Below, one piece after another: positions 52,561 through 64,000 of a stretch of 64,000 bases of DNA (positions are counted from its first letter, which is position 1; each line of letters begins with the position of its first letter). The position numbers and the translations under genes were made by a program. The stretch lies in contig CAXAMN010013736.1 in NCBI GenBank assembly GCA_963970005.1, positions 23,547 through 87,546 on the forward strand, written 5' to 3'. This DNA comes from Durusdinium trenchii (lineage: Eukaryota; Sar; Dinophyceae; Suessiales; Symbiodiniaceae). The notes below the pieces were generated by a model. The model ran no database searches. It was not told where the DNA came from and worked only from the letters and a program-made list of their open reading frames with translations.

Positions 52561-53320
52561 GAGTTGAAATTCGGCCCAGTTGAAATTCGGCGACAGAACC
52601 TGACTTGTTTTCTCCTGCGCTCGTGGCTTTTACACCATGGTCCATTGGCGTGGAGCAGAGCGCATCGTGAGTTGAGTTGGGCTGGTTAGTAGCTGCTAAA
52701 TCATGTGATTCATTGTGGCGCGGGTTTTGTTGCGGTTAGAAATGATTTCCATCATCTTTGCCAGACTGCCAGACCTCTTCGCAATGAAAAACTCCAAGCT
52801 GGTCCAAGGGTTCCAAAGGCCCACTCGCCTGAATAGGAAAAGTTGCAACGATAGAAGCGTGAACTGAAAGGCCAAAGGCTCGTAGTTGAACCAGGCGCCG
52901 TTTTGCTCAGCGTGAAACACAAAAACGTAACGCGTATTTTGTCGTTATGTTGGGTTGTGGCGGTCGTGAAAATCAACGTTTTCGAATGTGTGTGTTCAGC
53001 CCGCCCCGCCCCACCCCACCAAACACAGTCCAACAACACAAGAAGGCAGTGGCAACGCAACAAGTCTCGCAATAGCAGAGCAGAGCAACAGCAAAACTTG
53101 CAAACTTCCACGTGCCAGCCACTGGCGCAAAGGAAAGAAAACCTAGTGAAGCCGTGGCCTTGGCTTGACTTGGCGTAGGGATCCGTGAATAAAAAGTCTT
53201 AACGGGACCGACTATCACTAGCCCCAGAAAAGCCACAACTGACAGACACCAAAAACGCTGCCAGCACTTCCAATGACAACTACAAACCTTCAAACAACGT
53301 CTTTAAGAGTCTTTAAATAG
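52561..53320. other. Unassigned region
   Basis: No domain or RNA gene is visible. Runs such as CCGCCCCGCCCCACCCCACC occur near 52997-53018. Confidence 0.35.
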
Positions 53321-53905
53321 AACCCAAGAGTCCAATGAAAATTCAAAAGGTCAAAGGAAAGTCCAATGAAAGTTCAACTGCCCAAAGGAAAGTCCAATGA
53401 AAGCCCAAAAGTCCAAATGAAAGTCCAATCAAAGCTCAACAACCCAAAGGAAAGTCCAAAAATGAAAGTCCAAGCAAAGCTCAACAGTCCAAAGGAAAGT
53501 CCAATGAAAACTCAAAAGTCCAAATGAAAGTCCAATGAAAGCTCAACAGCCCACAGGAAAGTCCAATGAAAGCCCAAAAGTCCAAATGAAAGTCCAATGA
53601 AAGCTCAGCAGCCCAAAGGAAAGTCCAATGAAAATTCAAAAGCCCAAATGAAAGTCCAATGAAAGCTCAACAGCCCAAAGGAAAGTCCAATGGAAACTCA
53701 CAAGCGCTAAGGAAAGTCCAATGAATTTTCATTGGACTTTCCTTTGGGCTGCTGAGCTTTCATTGGACTTTCAATTGGACTTTTGGGCTTTCATTAGACT
53801 TTCCTTTGGGCTGCTGAGCTTTCGTTGGACTTTCATTTGGACTTTTGAGTTTTCATTGGACTTCCCTTTGGACTGTTGAGCTTTGCTTGGACTTTTGGAT
53901 GAGTA
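53320..53905. repeat. Fold-back array of AAAGTCCAATGAAAG repeats
   Basis: About 400 bases of tandem units (GGAAAGTCCAATGAAAGC, TCAACAGCCCAAA) switch orientation at about 53727 within GGAAAGTCCAATGAATTTTC. About 175 bases of the reverse complement follow. The RNA or single strand would form a long hairpin. Confidence 0.9.
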
Positions 53906-54150
53906 GACGAGTTTTGGGCGAGCTTTAGCTGAACTTTTGAACGGACTTTTTGTCGAGATAATTAAAAATTAACATGATTATCTTCGAGCCTGTCTTATCA
54001 ATAGTTTCCATGTCATAAATCCAGACAGTAGGCGGTTGGCGTTTCTCGGTGGCCGTAGTGAAGAATCCTGAATCCGGCCAGGCCGGGTGCTTTGAGTGCA
54101 GGGTGCTCCTTTTGGGGCAGTCGCGAGCGTTGTTAATTTCAACCGCCAAG
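53906..54150. other. No recognisable feature
   Basis: Short non-repetitive spacer between two repeat blocks. No motif seen. Confidence 0.35.
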
Positions 54151-55370
54151 GGTTGGAGGCGGAAGGGCCTGAATACCTTTTTCAGCGTAGCGGTCTAGTA
54201 TATGGAGGGCATCCCATATGGGGTGCATGATGCTATCTGTTGAGGACACGCGCGAGAACGGCTTGCAGCGGGTAAGCGATGAATTGCTAGAGTTGCCAGA
54301 CTGAACATGGCACGCCGCCTGGGTGCATGATGCGATCTGTTGAGGGCAGGAGAGAGAACGCGTTGCAGTGGGCAAGCGTAGGAGGTGGAAGGTCAGCGGG
54401 CAAGCGCTGGACGCTGACCACTTGGAGTTGTTCGGTTGCGCGGTAGAGCGACTACAAGGGTGGCCTTCTTCTCTCCACAACGCCCCGACATCGAGACGCA
54501 AAAGGGGACCCGTCCCAAACCTCTGTATTCTACTCTCTATTTCCATTCTTTCTCGAGTGACGGCCATATCCACTTCACCACTTCCAGCTCCTCCTTGTCC
54601 ATTCTACCTTGTCCATTCTACGTATATACACATATTAAAGACAAATATGTATATATATATACTATATATACATGTCCTCACGAAAGCCTGCCGATAGCCT
54701 CGCCCGCAACCGTCTGTGGTCACCCATTACAACACACAGCGACGAACTCACATAACATCTTTGAGGGTGCCCTTTTGCACCTCCGCAACACTTCTGAACC
54801 CAGACGAAGAAGGGTCCTCCCCTTTTTCTTCTACCGTCCAATTCTACCTCCTATCGATGCCCAACTTCACCCCATACACGTACGCTTTGCATAATGATAG
54901 CCTATCACTTCATCTTGCGCGCTCGCGTCGCTCCAATATCAACCTTCCGGCTACTCTCTACCCACGCGCACACACACACACACACATATATATATATCCT
55001 CACCTACCCTACCCATAGTCTCGCACATGAACCCGCACTGCCGTCTCTGCTCACTGATTCACAACACGCCACCGACAAGTGCGCCTCACTTCCTGAAGGG
55101 GTGCCCTTTTTCACCTCCAAATCCCCGTGAACCGGGGCGAAAAAGGGCACCCCCCGCAGAGTTATATCTTCTACTTTCCATTTCTACCCCTATCAGTGTG
55201 GCTGCGATGTCAACTTCACCCCATGAAGTTAATCTTTGCCTGATGTTACCCCATCACTTCCTCTTGCGCGCCAAGTCTTTGCCCGGGCCTACCCTGACGG
55301 CGCCCCCTAAGCCAGAGGCTGGCTTTTGTCCCCTCCCTTCTCAGGTATATATTTATATACATACATACAG
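54150..55370. repeat. Degenerate ~300-bp tandem repeat block with AT/AC microsatellites
   Basis: GCATGATGCNATCTGTTGAGG recurs at about 54226 and 54327. Further on, a unit of C-rich sequence (TTCTACTNTCCATTTCTA, CAACTTCACC, ATCACTTCNTCTTGCGCGC) recurs near 54525, 54830 and 55165. Each unit ends in (TA)n or (AC)n(AT)n. Parts also resemble 45095-45540. Confidence 0.55.
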
Positions 55371-55855
55371 TATTTCAAAATCCAAAGATCCAACGATTCT
55401 AAAGTCCATTTCCAGGCTACTTTGGATGTTTTTGAGACTCGCCATTTGCAAGAGGTGGTCTGCTGAGACCGTGTTGCCCACTTCTGCGAGCCCTGAAATA
55501 GTCTGGAAATCTTTGGATGTTTGAAGATATACTTCCTGTGGGAATTGTTGCGTGACATGTTGCGCAACAATTTTACCTTGTGAACTCCAGTGGTTCCTAA
55601 GCATTCCAAAACAGATACAGATTGCGAAGCACAATTTGGCAAAAAAGTTGACTTGGACTTGGAACTGCAAATTTTAGCGATATGTAAAGTTCGTATCGAC
55701 GGTAAATGGTGTATGGGCCAACCTTCTGCCTCCCCAAAGTCAACCATATAGAATGAAGTTCCTTTGACATGGATACTTTAGAATAATTCTAATTCACGTC
55801 GCTTCGCGACGGTAACCGCCCGCACCGCATGGGAGGGCTCAAAGACTGCAGTCAT
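55371..55855. other. No recognisable feature
   Basis: No supported coding region. An open minus stretch (55307-55747) has no family motif. Confidence 0.35.
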
Positions 55856-55859
55856 GCTC

Positions 55860-57960
55860 CAGGAACGGGTCAAGGTAGGTACTTCCATTGAACATAGCCC
55901 CAGAAGTCACCCCCCCCCCAACGTGGCCGAAGTGTGGGAACGTCGCAAATAGGTGTATCTTTTCCGCAGGTAGCTCGAGACGTTCGTCGGATATTTGGCT
56001 CAACAGGAGCAGAGATAAGGAACGGTAACATTTTCTAACGAGGGCTCAAAAGGGACTGGAATAGAGTAAAGATATTGCCTAACATAGCTCTAAAAGTCAC
56101 TATCTAAAGGACGTGTCTGCGAGATAGGGACGTGAACGTGAACGTCGTAAACATAGCCCAACGAGGGCTCAAAAGGGACTGGAATAAAGACCCCCCCTGA
56201 CGTGACCAAACATAGCTTCCTTTTATTCCAGGAACGGTTCTCACGAGCATAGCTTGCATATGGTCGAACATAGCCCCAGAAGTCACTATCTCAAGCATGC
56301 TTTCTCGAGATAGGGACTTGAACGAGGGCTCAAAATGGACTGGAATAAATTCAAGATTGCCTAACATAGCCCTAGAAGTCACTATGGTCACGGAACAGGT
56401 GCCGTTGGTAGAGTTCGTTGGAGTCAGAGTGCTTTTGCAAGTAATCGTGGTTGTGGGGTTAAAAGACTGCAGCCATTTTGCGGGTCGGGTAAGTGGTTAG
56501 AGAGCTTCCGGAAGTGACACGATCTGGAACGGGTTCTTGTGCTCTTGGAGCCAAGGGAGTCAGTATGAAAGGAATATAGCAGATTATAACATGTTCGGAC
56601 ACATGCAATGGAAACAGCGTTGGATAGTGTAAGGTTGATCTTGGTAGAAGCTGGACACGAAACAGGTGTAGGTTGTAGAGTTCGTTTTAGTCACAGTGCT
56701 TCTTCAAGCAATCTTGGGCTCAAAGACTGCAGCCATGTTGGAATGGGTTTCATCAGGGCAGGGGATGACGCTGCAGATCGGGTTAATGCTCTGTATTCGG
56801 TAGTGTAGTCAGAGTGCATTTTCAAGCAATCGTGGCTGTTGAAGGGCCGCCACCACTGCCGGACGTATCACGATTGGGAATGGGTTCTTGTGCTCTTGGA
56901 GCCAAGGAATGCAGTATGAAACGAACATGGCAGACGATATCATGTTAGAATACATGCAATGGAAACAGCGTGGGATGGTTGATCATGGCAGGGTTCGTTT
57001 TAGGCAGGGGCTGACGCTGCAGATTGGGAAATGGTCCTTATTTTGAAACGTTCGTGTAGTCAGCGTGCTTTTTCAAGCAATCGTGGCTGCTGAATTGTAG
57101 ATGGTTTGATCCCGTTGAATACCGCCCAAGCTCCCCTGGACGGAGCTCGATTGTGCTACCTGACAAAACGTGCAGCTATACGACAGGTGTGGCCACATGT
57201 GCGCCTACCTGAAGCTATCTTGGACTATGTTGGGGGTTAAATGGGACGTATCTTTAGTTTATTCCAGTCCATTTCGAGCCCTCGCGGGGCCATGTTTGCG
57301 ACGTTCAAGTCCCTATTTCGAGAAAAGACTATGTTCGACAACATGGAAGCTATGCTCGTTCAAGTGCCTATGACTTCTAGGGCTATGTTAGGCAATATCT
57401 TTACTTTATTCCAGTCCCTTTTGAGCCCTCGTTGGGCAATGTTTACGACGTTGAAGTCCCTATCTCGAGGAAGGACGCTTGAGATAGTGACTTCTGGGGC
57501 TATGTTCGACCATATGGAAGCGATGCTCGTGAGAAAATGTTCCCGTTCCTGGACCTGATCTCTGCTTATCTCTGCTCGTGTGGAGCCAAATATGCGGACA
57601 TTCAAGTCCCTATCTCGCGGACACGTCCTTTAGATAGTGACTTCTAAAGCTATGTTAGGCAATATGGAAGCTATGTTCGGTCACGTTGGGGGGGGGCTTT
57701 ATTCCAGTCCCTTTTGAGCCCTCGTTGGGCTATGTTTACGACTTTCAAGTCCCTATCTCGCAGACACGTCCTTTAGATAGTGACTTCTAGGGCTATGTTA
57801 GGCAATCACTTTACTTTATTCCAGTCCCTTTTGAGCCCTCGTTGGGCCATGTTTTGCGTTCAAGTCCCTATCTCGCAGACACGTCCGTTAGATAGTGACT
57901 TCTAGGGATATGTTAGGCAATATGGAAGCTATGTTGAGCCACGTTAGGGGAGCCTGTTCA
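55860..57960. repeat. 2-kb inverted (fold-back) repeat array
   Basis: In 55860-56400, units read CATAGCCC(N)AGAAGTCACTATCT, GAGATAGGGACTTGAACG-like, GAGGGCTCAAAAGGGACTGG. In 57240-57940 the reverse complements (TTCCAGTCCCTTTTGAGCCC, AAGTCCCTATCTCG, TAGTGACTTCTAGGGCTATG) recur at least four times. The centre carries a separate direct repeat, GGGTTCTTGTGCTCTTGGAG, near 56533 and 56881. It is non-coding and could fold into a very large hairpin. Confidence 0.88.
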
Positions 57961-58860
57961 GCCAAATGTCCGGCCTCAGTCCAATTACACTTTACCGCTC
58001 AGATGACTCAAATCATGCAAAGGAAGAAAATTGCATTTTTTGCATCACCAGGGGCTTCAAAATAGCACGAATTCATCTTCCAGCATTTTAAGCCGGTTCC
58101 AAAAATGTGAAAAACACACAGGTTTCTAGAGCGAAAATGCCCCCCCCCCCAGCTAAAGCTATTGGCTTGCATATGCTAGCTTACGTATAGCGCGTGCCCT
58201 AAAAGATCGCCTCGGCACCTTCGGTGCGGGCGGATTATGGAGGTGTCTTCCACGAAGGCAAAGGGACGTTTGTAGCCACTGGTATTAAAAAACATATTCA
58301 TGAGGAAAAATGGTTTATAGAAGAATAGATTGGCCCATGATCGACCCCCAAGAAGGTCAATGACGGGAAGGAATAAACCGACTGACTTAAACCTTTCTCT
58401 TCTTAGAAACTCTTGCAGAGGGCTTGACTTCTCAAAGGGGTGTTTTGCATGAGAATGGAAGGGCACTTGCAACAACGAATAAGGCATTGCCTGGATTCCT
58501 TATGTATCACCTGGCATTGCTAGCAAGCGATTCGCGTATAACGCCGCCACTATTCCTCATGATTACTGTTTACCAGGGACTACAAGAGTCCCTTCATGCA
58601 ATAATTACCACAATGCCTTTTGTGAGGAACATTATTCAACCGTACTAGCTATTTTCATGTTTTGACAGATTTCAAGGTCTGAAGGTCATGTTGAAAGAAC
58701 CTTTGACGGGCATGAATGCAGCCCTTTGTTCGAGACCTCATTCCAAAGGGGTTCCAGCGTTTGCGCCTGCTGACACTAGGAGGGACAAGACCGAAGAAGA
58801 GGATGGTCAGGGTTACACGCGGAGTGAAGGGATAGGCCACCAGAAGGAGGATCAAGGGCC
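57961..58860. other. Unassigned region
   Basis: Contains a poly-C run at 58140-58150. Short open stretches show no motif. Confidence 0.35.
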
Positions 58861-59320
58861 TTAAGTGTAGACCACCACCACGCCATTCTTTCTTGGCGTC
58901 CTTTTTGGCGCACTTCCATCAACACTCCATTGGGCAACACCATGTGCTAAGGTGTTGTGTCCAACCTGGCATCCTTCGTCATACATTCCGCCACACGGCC
59001 CACAGCATATAGACCCAAGGCGACTACCTGACTCACATCCCCAACTGTCCTGCTGCCGAGCCTCTGGCTCAAAACCTCGCATGGCCACGCGCACCTTGGT
59101 CCACAAAGTCCTGTGGGCCTTTACCAAGCCGGCCTCTTCCTGTCTTGCTTTTGGCCTTCATCAAGAGGATATTGTTTTTTTTTGAGTCGTCCTGTCCCGA
59201 CCGACCTCCACGATTGTGTGCCGCGGAAGGGGTTCCAGACCTCAAGGGTCAGCCGTCCCTGGTCTTCATCACCTGGAAGTCCATCTCCCAGCATCCGCAC
59301 TCTGTAGGGTTCAGCACCCT
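58861..59320. other. Unassigned region next to a gag-like remnant
   Basis: Minus-strand open stretches here contain WNPFRG-like words but no conserved domain. If the gag-like call at 59321-59704 is right this would be its continuation. Confidence 0.3.
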
Positions 59321-59704
59321 TCAAAGCACCTGACCAGACCCATTCCTTCCCAATCGCCGCAATTCGACAGGAATTGGTCCATGATGGCCGGTTGATGGCC
59401 AGATTGATATTGACCCAACAGCCCCAAGAGACTGCCATGCCAAACGCTGCCGGCCCACCAGGCGAAACACCCTCTCAATCGTCGCAGCGCCATTCATCCC
59501 ACATGCCTGAACCACATCCAACTCCAGCTTCGCAGCTCCACCGTTCGCTCCAGGAGCTCGTTGGGCTGGAGTTGGTTCCATGGCCGCGCTTCCTTCCCCA
59601 GCTGGCAATTTAGATGCCCTCATGGCCCTGCGTCGCTTCAGCGTGGGTTTTCCTGACCAGAAGGGATTCGTCGTCCCATCCGGCTTCGCAGGTGTCAAGG
59701 TCAT
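59321..59704 (-). pseudogene. Possible copia gag N-terminal remnant
   Basis: The frame begins MTLTPAKPDGTTNPFWSGKP and then RRRAMRASKLPAGEG. NPFWS followed by a charged helix resembles NWNPFWSESVRDEAV at the gag start of the copia element at 44.6 kb. No further gag, zinc-knuckle or pol motif was found nearby, so this is weak. A chance reading frame is possible. Confidence 0.3.
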
Positions 59705-60828
59705 CGGCTGACCTTGTGGCCCTTCCTCTTTCTCATCATCACCTGTTTGTGGGCTGTTCTCCAGGCTCTACTGTGCTGCTGCACAAGTCACAGTTTCCTC
59801 TGCTGAGAGATGTCTCTGGTGTTTCTGGGATTCTCTCAGTGACTCCCTTTACGAATTCCAAAAATAGTTTTCAGTGCTTCCTCTACCTGTGCAAGCCAGT
59901 CCATCTGCGAGAAAATCTCCCTCACTCCTTCATCTTATTTGTTTCTCAGCCTTTTGCGCTATCCTCCGAGGTCTTCTTCACATCCTCCTCTTCTTGTATT
60001 TTTCAACCAGCGCTCCCAGCAGAAAAACCGTCAACCTTGGAAAGTACCAAAGAATTCATGTTGCCAACGTCAGTCAGTGGCAACAAGGAGCCGGTCGCGA
60101 AAATCGATCGCATCACTGCCCCTCGCGAGATCAGTTGAAAACGGGCCACCCTGGTAAGATCTCGAGCCCAGCCTCTTTAGAAGGCTTAAGACGCAAGCCG
60201 GATGGCTTCCATGCGCAGCCAGCACCCCATCAGAGACTCATGATCAATGAGCAAGAGATGCTTCAGTGCCAGGGTGCACATGAATGTATGGCCCTGATCA
60301 ACCCATGTCACTATGCTCCTTGCTCGTTTGTATTTCAATTGCCGCTCCGGCGGGCGTACGTGCAGGAGTTTTGAGCCAGAAGTGAAGTGAGTCGAAGAAA
60401 AGGCAAAGGTGGACAAAGATATCTAGGTTGGTATCTATTTTGATTCCGACTTGTTCCTGGCACAGGTGTCGTCTCACACTTGGCAGGGCTAGTTCAGTTT
60501 GCCTTGTCTCCATGGCGCTCGTACGAGTCTTTAGTCTTTCTGTCCAAGTTTGCCGTGCCCTGGCCTTGGCAACTGTTATCCTTCCTACTGTTTTTGTGAG
60601 GCGGTTGTTTGGGCTGTGTTGGAGCGTGCTTCATTGGCCATGTGCCCGCCTGACTGTTTTCAGCAGGAGTGGAGCTGTTGCTCACGGAACGCTTATTTGT
60701 GCATTGCTCACGGAATGTCACCGAACGCTTAACTTATTTATTTGTGCTTTGTTCTTGTTGCTCGTGGCCCTGCCCCCTTACTTAATTACAGTAAGTAGGC
60801 ACCCACTTAATTGAATCAGGGAGAAGCA
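59705..60828. other. Unassigned region
   Basis: Open plus-strand stretches (for example 59614-60138, 174 codons) have Ser/Phe-rich composition typical of CT-rich DNA and no motif. Confidence 0.3.
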
Positions 60829-60934
60829 AGCTACTAGCTACTTAAACTACCACACAAGACCGCAGGATAGCTCATGTTTCCGTGACGAAGCGCTCGCTCT
60901 AATGATTTGGTTCTTAGATTTTGAGGGAAACTGG
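60829..60934 (-). repeat. Second copy of the 3.6-kb dispersed repeat, without hairpin
   Basis: Reverse complement matches the outer parts of 3594-3742 (TTTCCCTNAAAATCTANGAACC, then GAGCTATCCTGCG, then a GTAGCTAGTAGCTT-like end), but lacks the GC-rich stem found there. Confidence 0.65.
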
Positions 60935-62100
60935 ATAATAACTTCTTGAGTGTGTATGTCTTCCTCTCATCTCACTCTTGCTTTCAGTGTTTGAGCCTTC
61001 ATGTCTTAGCACCTCACAGGCAGACAGATCAAGTAGAAAGGTTTACGGTCCATGTTTGTGCCAAAGGCATAAAGTCTGTCTGGTTTTGAAACAAAATTCC
61101 CGGGGTCATCCAAAGAAGATGCAGATAACACATTGTGAAAGGCTTCGAGGAAACACTCGCGAGTCTCGACATTCTCAGTCCAGTTTGCTGACTGAGGCCA
61201 TCGAAAAACTTCCAACTTCTCTGAAAGAAGTTGCTATGCTCTACCATGAGGCTCAACATGAACGTTGTGTTTCCTTTACTACTTCAGTGCTTCAATCTTC
61301 ACAGGGTGGGAATCCAGGGCACTCGGAACTACATAGTTTGTCTCGCTGTCGTTTTTGTGAGTCGTATGACTATTTCATCACAACCATGTAACTTTGCGCA
61401 CATGTTTTGCATGTTGTTGTTCCACCACGCCAGACTGCACGCTATCCGGCTATCCTAAGCCCTTCAGTCGCCGAGTTGCCCGTTTTTGAAGCATGCGCGC
61501 CCAAAACAGAGTTTGGCAGGCTGGCGATTTCAGGGAGCAGGAAGATGTCATGAAGGATGGGGCCCATGCTGCTGGTGCGCGTTTCTAAATCAGATAAGTC
61601 CCATCAGTTGAGCGACCTTAGCTGTTTGCCCCACCTATATAGACGCAACCAGCTTCGCTGAACTTCACTGAACGGCATGATGGGCCACTTGAACTCACTT
61701 TTGTAGACGTCAGTGTTCAGTGTTGATGAGTCCGGAGGGAAAGCGGTCCACATTCCCTACACATCAGAGGACATCCTGGAGTTTCATTTGGCAAACTCCC
61801 AGCGAGAAGCCGCAGCATGCTTAATGAGGTTGAGTCTTCCATTGCAGTTGCAATTGTGTTGCAAGACTGATTGCATGTGAGGTAGGTGCTTGCACGACTA
61901 CATTTGGTGTTGCTCTGAGGCTGCGGCCACAGAGCAGGAGATTCGTGATCGTGTTCGAACGAACAAGAAGGAGGAGGGGTGCATAGCTGAGGAAGCCAAC
62001 AGAAAACCGTTTCGCATGAGAGGGCGATGCGTAGGGCTGCTGAGTTCAGACCTAAGATGGCCAACTAAAAAAGGATTAACAAAGGAAGATGAGGGTTGAG
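60935..62100. other. Unassigned region
   Basis: No recognised gene. The longest open stretch is plus 60978-61391 (137 codons), without motif. Confidence 0.3.
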
Positions 62101-62447
62101 GGCCCCGTTTAAAGGAAGCCTCATCATTCAAAGGTGCCCTTACCCTTGCCTTCTACTCCCTACAAGAAGCCTTGGCTGAGACAATTTTGCAGGAGGCGCC
62201 TTGCCTTCTCCGCGTGGCCTCTGTTTTCTATGCTATGGGTGCCATGGAGGGCGCTAGGACACTGGTTGAAGAGGCCACGAGTTCTTGGTTATTCTGCACT
62301 CCTTCATTTGAGACCCGGACGAACACGTTGCATGTAACCCTGTATCTTACTGTAATTTGCTTAAGCCGGCTTAAGCATCTCCCAAGAGCTGGCCAAACAC
62401 AATGCTGCAGGAGCTCTTCTGATATTATTGTCTCACTTTTACCATAG
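62100..62447 (+). CDS. Possible exon of unknown protein
   Basis: A plus frame open from just after a TGA near 62099 to 62447 reads smoothly as amphipathic helices (LAFYSLQEALAETILQEAPC, RVASVFYAMGAMEGARTLVE). Composition is protein-like but no family is recognised and there is no clear initiator; the first ATG-like codon is internal. It might be an exon or a remnant of a mobile element. Confidence 0.25.
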   Translation, partial: GPRLKEASSFKGALTLAFYSLQEALAETILQEAPCLLRVASVFYAMGAMEGARTLVEEATSSWLFCTPSFETRTNTLHVTLYLTVICLSRLKHLPRAGQTQCCRSSSDIIVSLLP

Positions 62448-63700
62448 GCCTCAATAGAATTGCAGTAACAATCACCAGCCTAGCACGGCATATACACTGA
62501 TACTGTTACTTGTGTTCTTGAGCTTTTAGTTCCTCTCCATTTAATCCAGTCCATATTGGAGTATGCTGGCAAAGCCACAACGTGCCATGTTGTCCGGGTT
62601 TTAGGAAAGTCGCAAAAGTGCCCCACAAGTGATGAATAGTACCTTCGTCTGGCAAGATATGCTACCAGGTCCTAGTCTTCAATCTGCTACTCCTGGAGCA
62701 TGCCACGTTGTGATTCGGGTGTGTGCTCCCGCGGTCGCACCACAGGCAGTTGCTTCATTCACAAGCTTGGCAGATCAGGTACGCCGAACAGCGTTGATTT
62801 GCAATGAATGACATGAATGCAGTATATTGAACACACGAATGCTCTATGTTGAAATGTTCCATGTTTGATGACTGGACTTCAACAACAATTGCGCTGTGTG
62901 AAGCATGGCATTTGCTCCGTTAATGGTTTGGGGGTTGTCAGAACCGCCAGCAGCACCAAATGTGTTCATGTCAAGGGTATGTCACCGAATTGCCATGCCA
63001 GTGGAATGTCAACGGTAGCGGAATGATCTTCACAAGCTTGCATCAAACTTCTAGATCCTGGTATATGATTGTAATCAACTACTGAATACGGCCTGGTGTG
63101 AAGAGTCAAGAGGGTTCCGGGTTCCTTGGACACTTCAGGCTGGGCAAGTGAAAGCACTGCGGTCGCTGGCCGTGCTGTACTTGGCGCCTCTTAGCTGCCA
63201 AGTAGGGTTGTCACAAACTTTGCTTCGGAGAATGAGACAGGACGGACACTTCTGGACTCTCTTCTTGAATGGTGGCTTGCGGGCTGTAGAAAATTGATGT
63301 GTCGGACTGGGTGGGTAAGCTCAAAAAGTCTGTTGCTGGCTAGTCTCTAAATTGGGAACTGCAGGCCAGATTTTACTAGCTGCTTTGTTTGGGAGTAAAA
63401 CATGGTCTAGGTCAGAAAATGGAATAGGGCATCACTGTAACTGTTTGCCTGCGTGTTGCGAAAGGATTTGATGAACATTTGGAAAGTGTCCAAAGAAGTT
63501 TTGCTGGGGTCCTGTTTTGTCAAAGGAACTTGGACAGCCAGATAAATTCAAGAACAACTGGACTGAACCACAACACCTGAAGATTCCAGATACATTGCAC
63601 AAGCCAGGATGTCTTTGAAATCCCATGCTTTGAATAGACAGCAGCCAAGCAACCAAAAGGCACACACCTTGTGAATAAGACAATATACTGCAAAGTTGTG
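62448..63700. other. Unassigned region
   Basis: No motif, repeat or RNA gene could be supported. Confidence 0.3.
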
Positions 63701-63706
63701 AACATA

Positions 63707-63726
63707 GAGAGAGAGAGAGAGAGAGA
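63707..63726. repeat. (GA)n microsatellite
   Basis: An uninterrupted AGAGAG run. Confidence 0.9.
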
Positions 63727-63926
63727 AACATATAAGAAGATACAATAGCAAGAAAAGAGAGGGCAGAACCATTGAGGCTAGAGAGAAAAAGGTAATAGAG
63801 GCTGAAGATACAGTAGACAGGAAAGGATAGATGTGAGGGAAGCAAGCTTTTTTAGTAATTTTTCCCAGATAGCGAAGCTATAGGGGTTCTTACTTCTCAA
63901 TGGATGGGTTCCTGATTGCGGAAATT

Positions 63927-64000
63927 GGCTGCCGCTGCCGCTGCCGCCTTGTCTCCCAAGCTTGTCTCCCTTCATGATTTCGCTCTTGGCTGCCGCTGCC
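63927..64000 (+). repeat. GGCTGCCGCTGCC repeat at window end
   Basis: TTGGCTGCCGCTGCC occurs at about 63926 and again at the last bases of the window, with CTTGTCTCCC repeated between. The array may continue beyond the window. Confidence 0.7.

Noticed and set aside
1..64000. CRISPR arrays, prokaryotic operons, ribosome-binding sites
   Set aside because: The repeats lack unique regularly spaced spacers, and the gene content is eukaryotic retroelements, so bacterial features are not expected or seen.

Overview
This window looks like nuclear DNA of a dinoflagellate (inference). Several element families have the gag, RNase H, methyltransferase-like and LINE signatures I associate with Symbiodiniaceae-type genomes. 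There are short TTTAGGG-type telomere tracts, and the 5' end of one LINE matches the last 9 nt of the dinoflagellate spliced leader. I recognise no intact host gene, rRNA or tRNA. Nearly every interpretable stretch is a decayed mobile element or a repeat.

Layout. 0-1.75 kb: an internally deleted copia-like relic (+). 1.75-13 kb: no recognisable gene; several small dispersed repeats and one assembly gap. 13.1-15.8 kb: tandem repeats, then a 5'-truncated LINE set between (TATG)n arrays. 16.4-18.2 kb: a second internally deleted copia relic (-). 18.7-19.9 kb: a 3'-end stub of the same LINE, and a TIR element inserted at a TA in its flanking (TATG)n tract. 19.9-25.0 kb: a second, decayed LINE family (LINE2, -). 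25.2-32.7 kb: a near full-length LINE (LINE1, -). 36.4-44.8 kb: a large copia-like element (-). 46.0-50.8 kb: tyrosine-recombinase, gag-like, methyltransferase-like and reverse-transcriptase pieces (+) of DIRS-like type. 50.9-58 kb: satellite-like and fold-back repeat arrays, including interstitial telomere motifs. 58-64 kb: mostly unassigned.

Most notable. (1) Both LINE families appear to encode a ubiquitin-specific-protease-like (peptidase C19) domain. In LINE1 it lies before the endonuclease and keeps Cys, His and Asp; in LINE2 it lies after the reverse transcriptase and the Cys position reads Arg. (2) Every LINE copy lies between (TATG)n/(TAATG)n microsatellite tracts at both ends, which suggests microsatellite-targeted insertion. 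LINE1 also ends in three regularly spaced C2HC zinc modules. (3) The copia-like element has a methyltransferase-like domain between protease and integrase, and a dUTPase fused in frame after RNase H. All genes are broken by frameshifts or stops, so these are families inferred from decayed copies.
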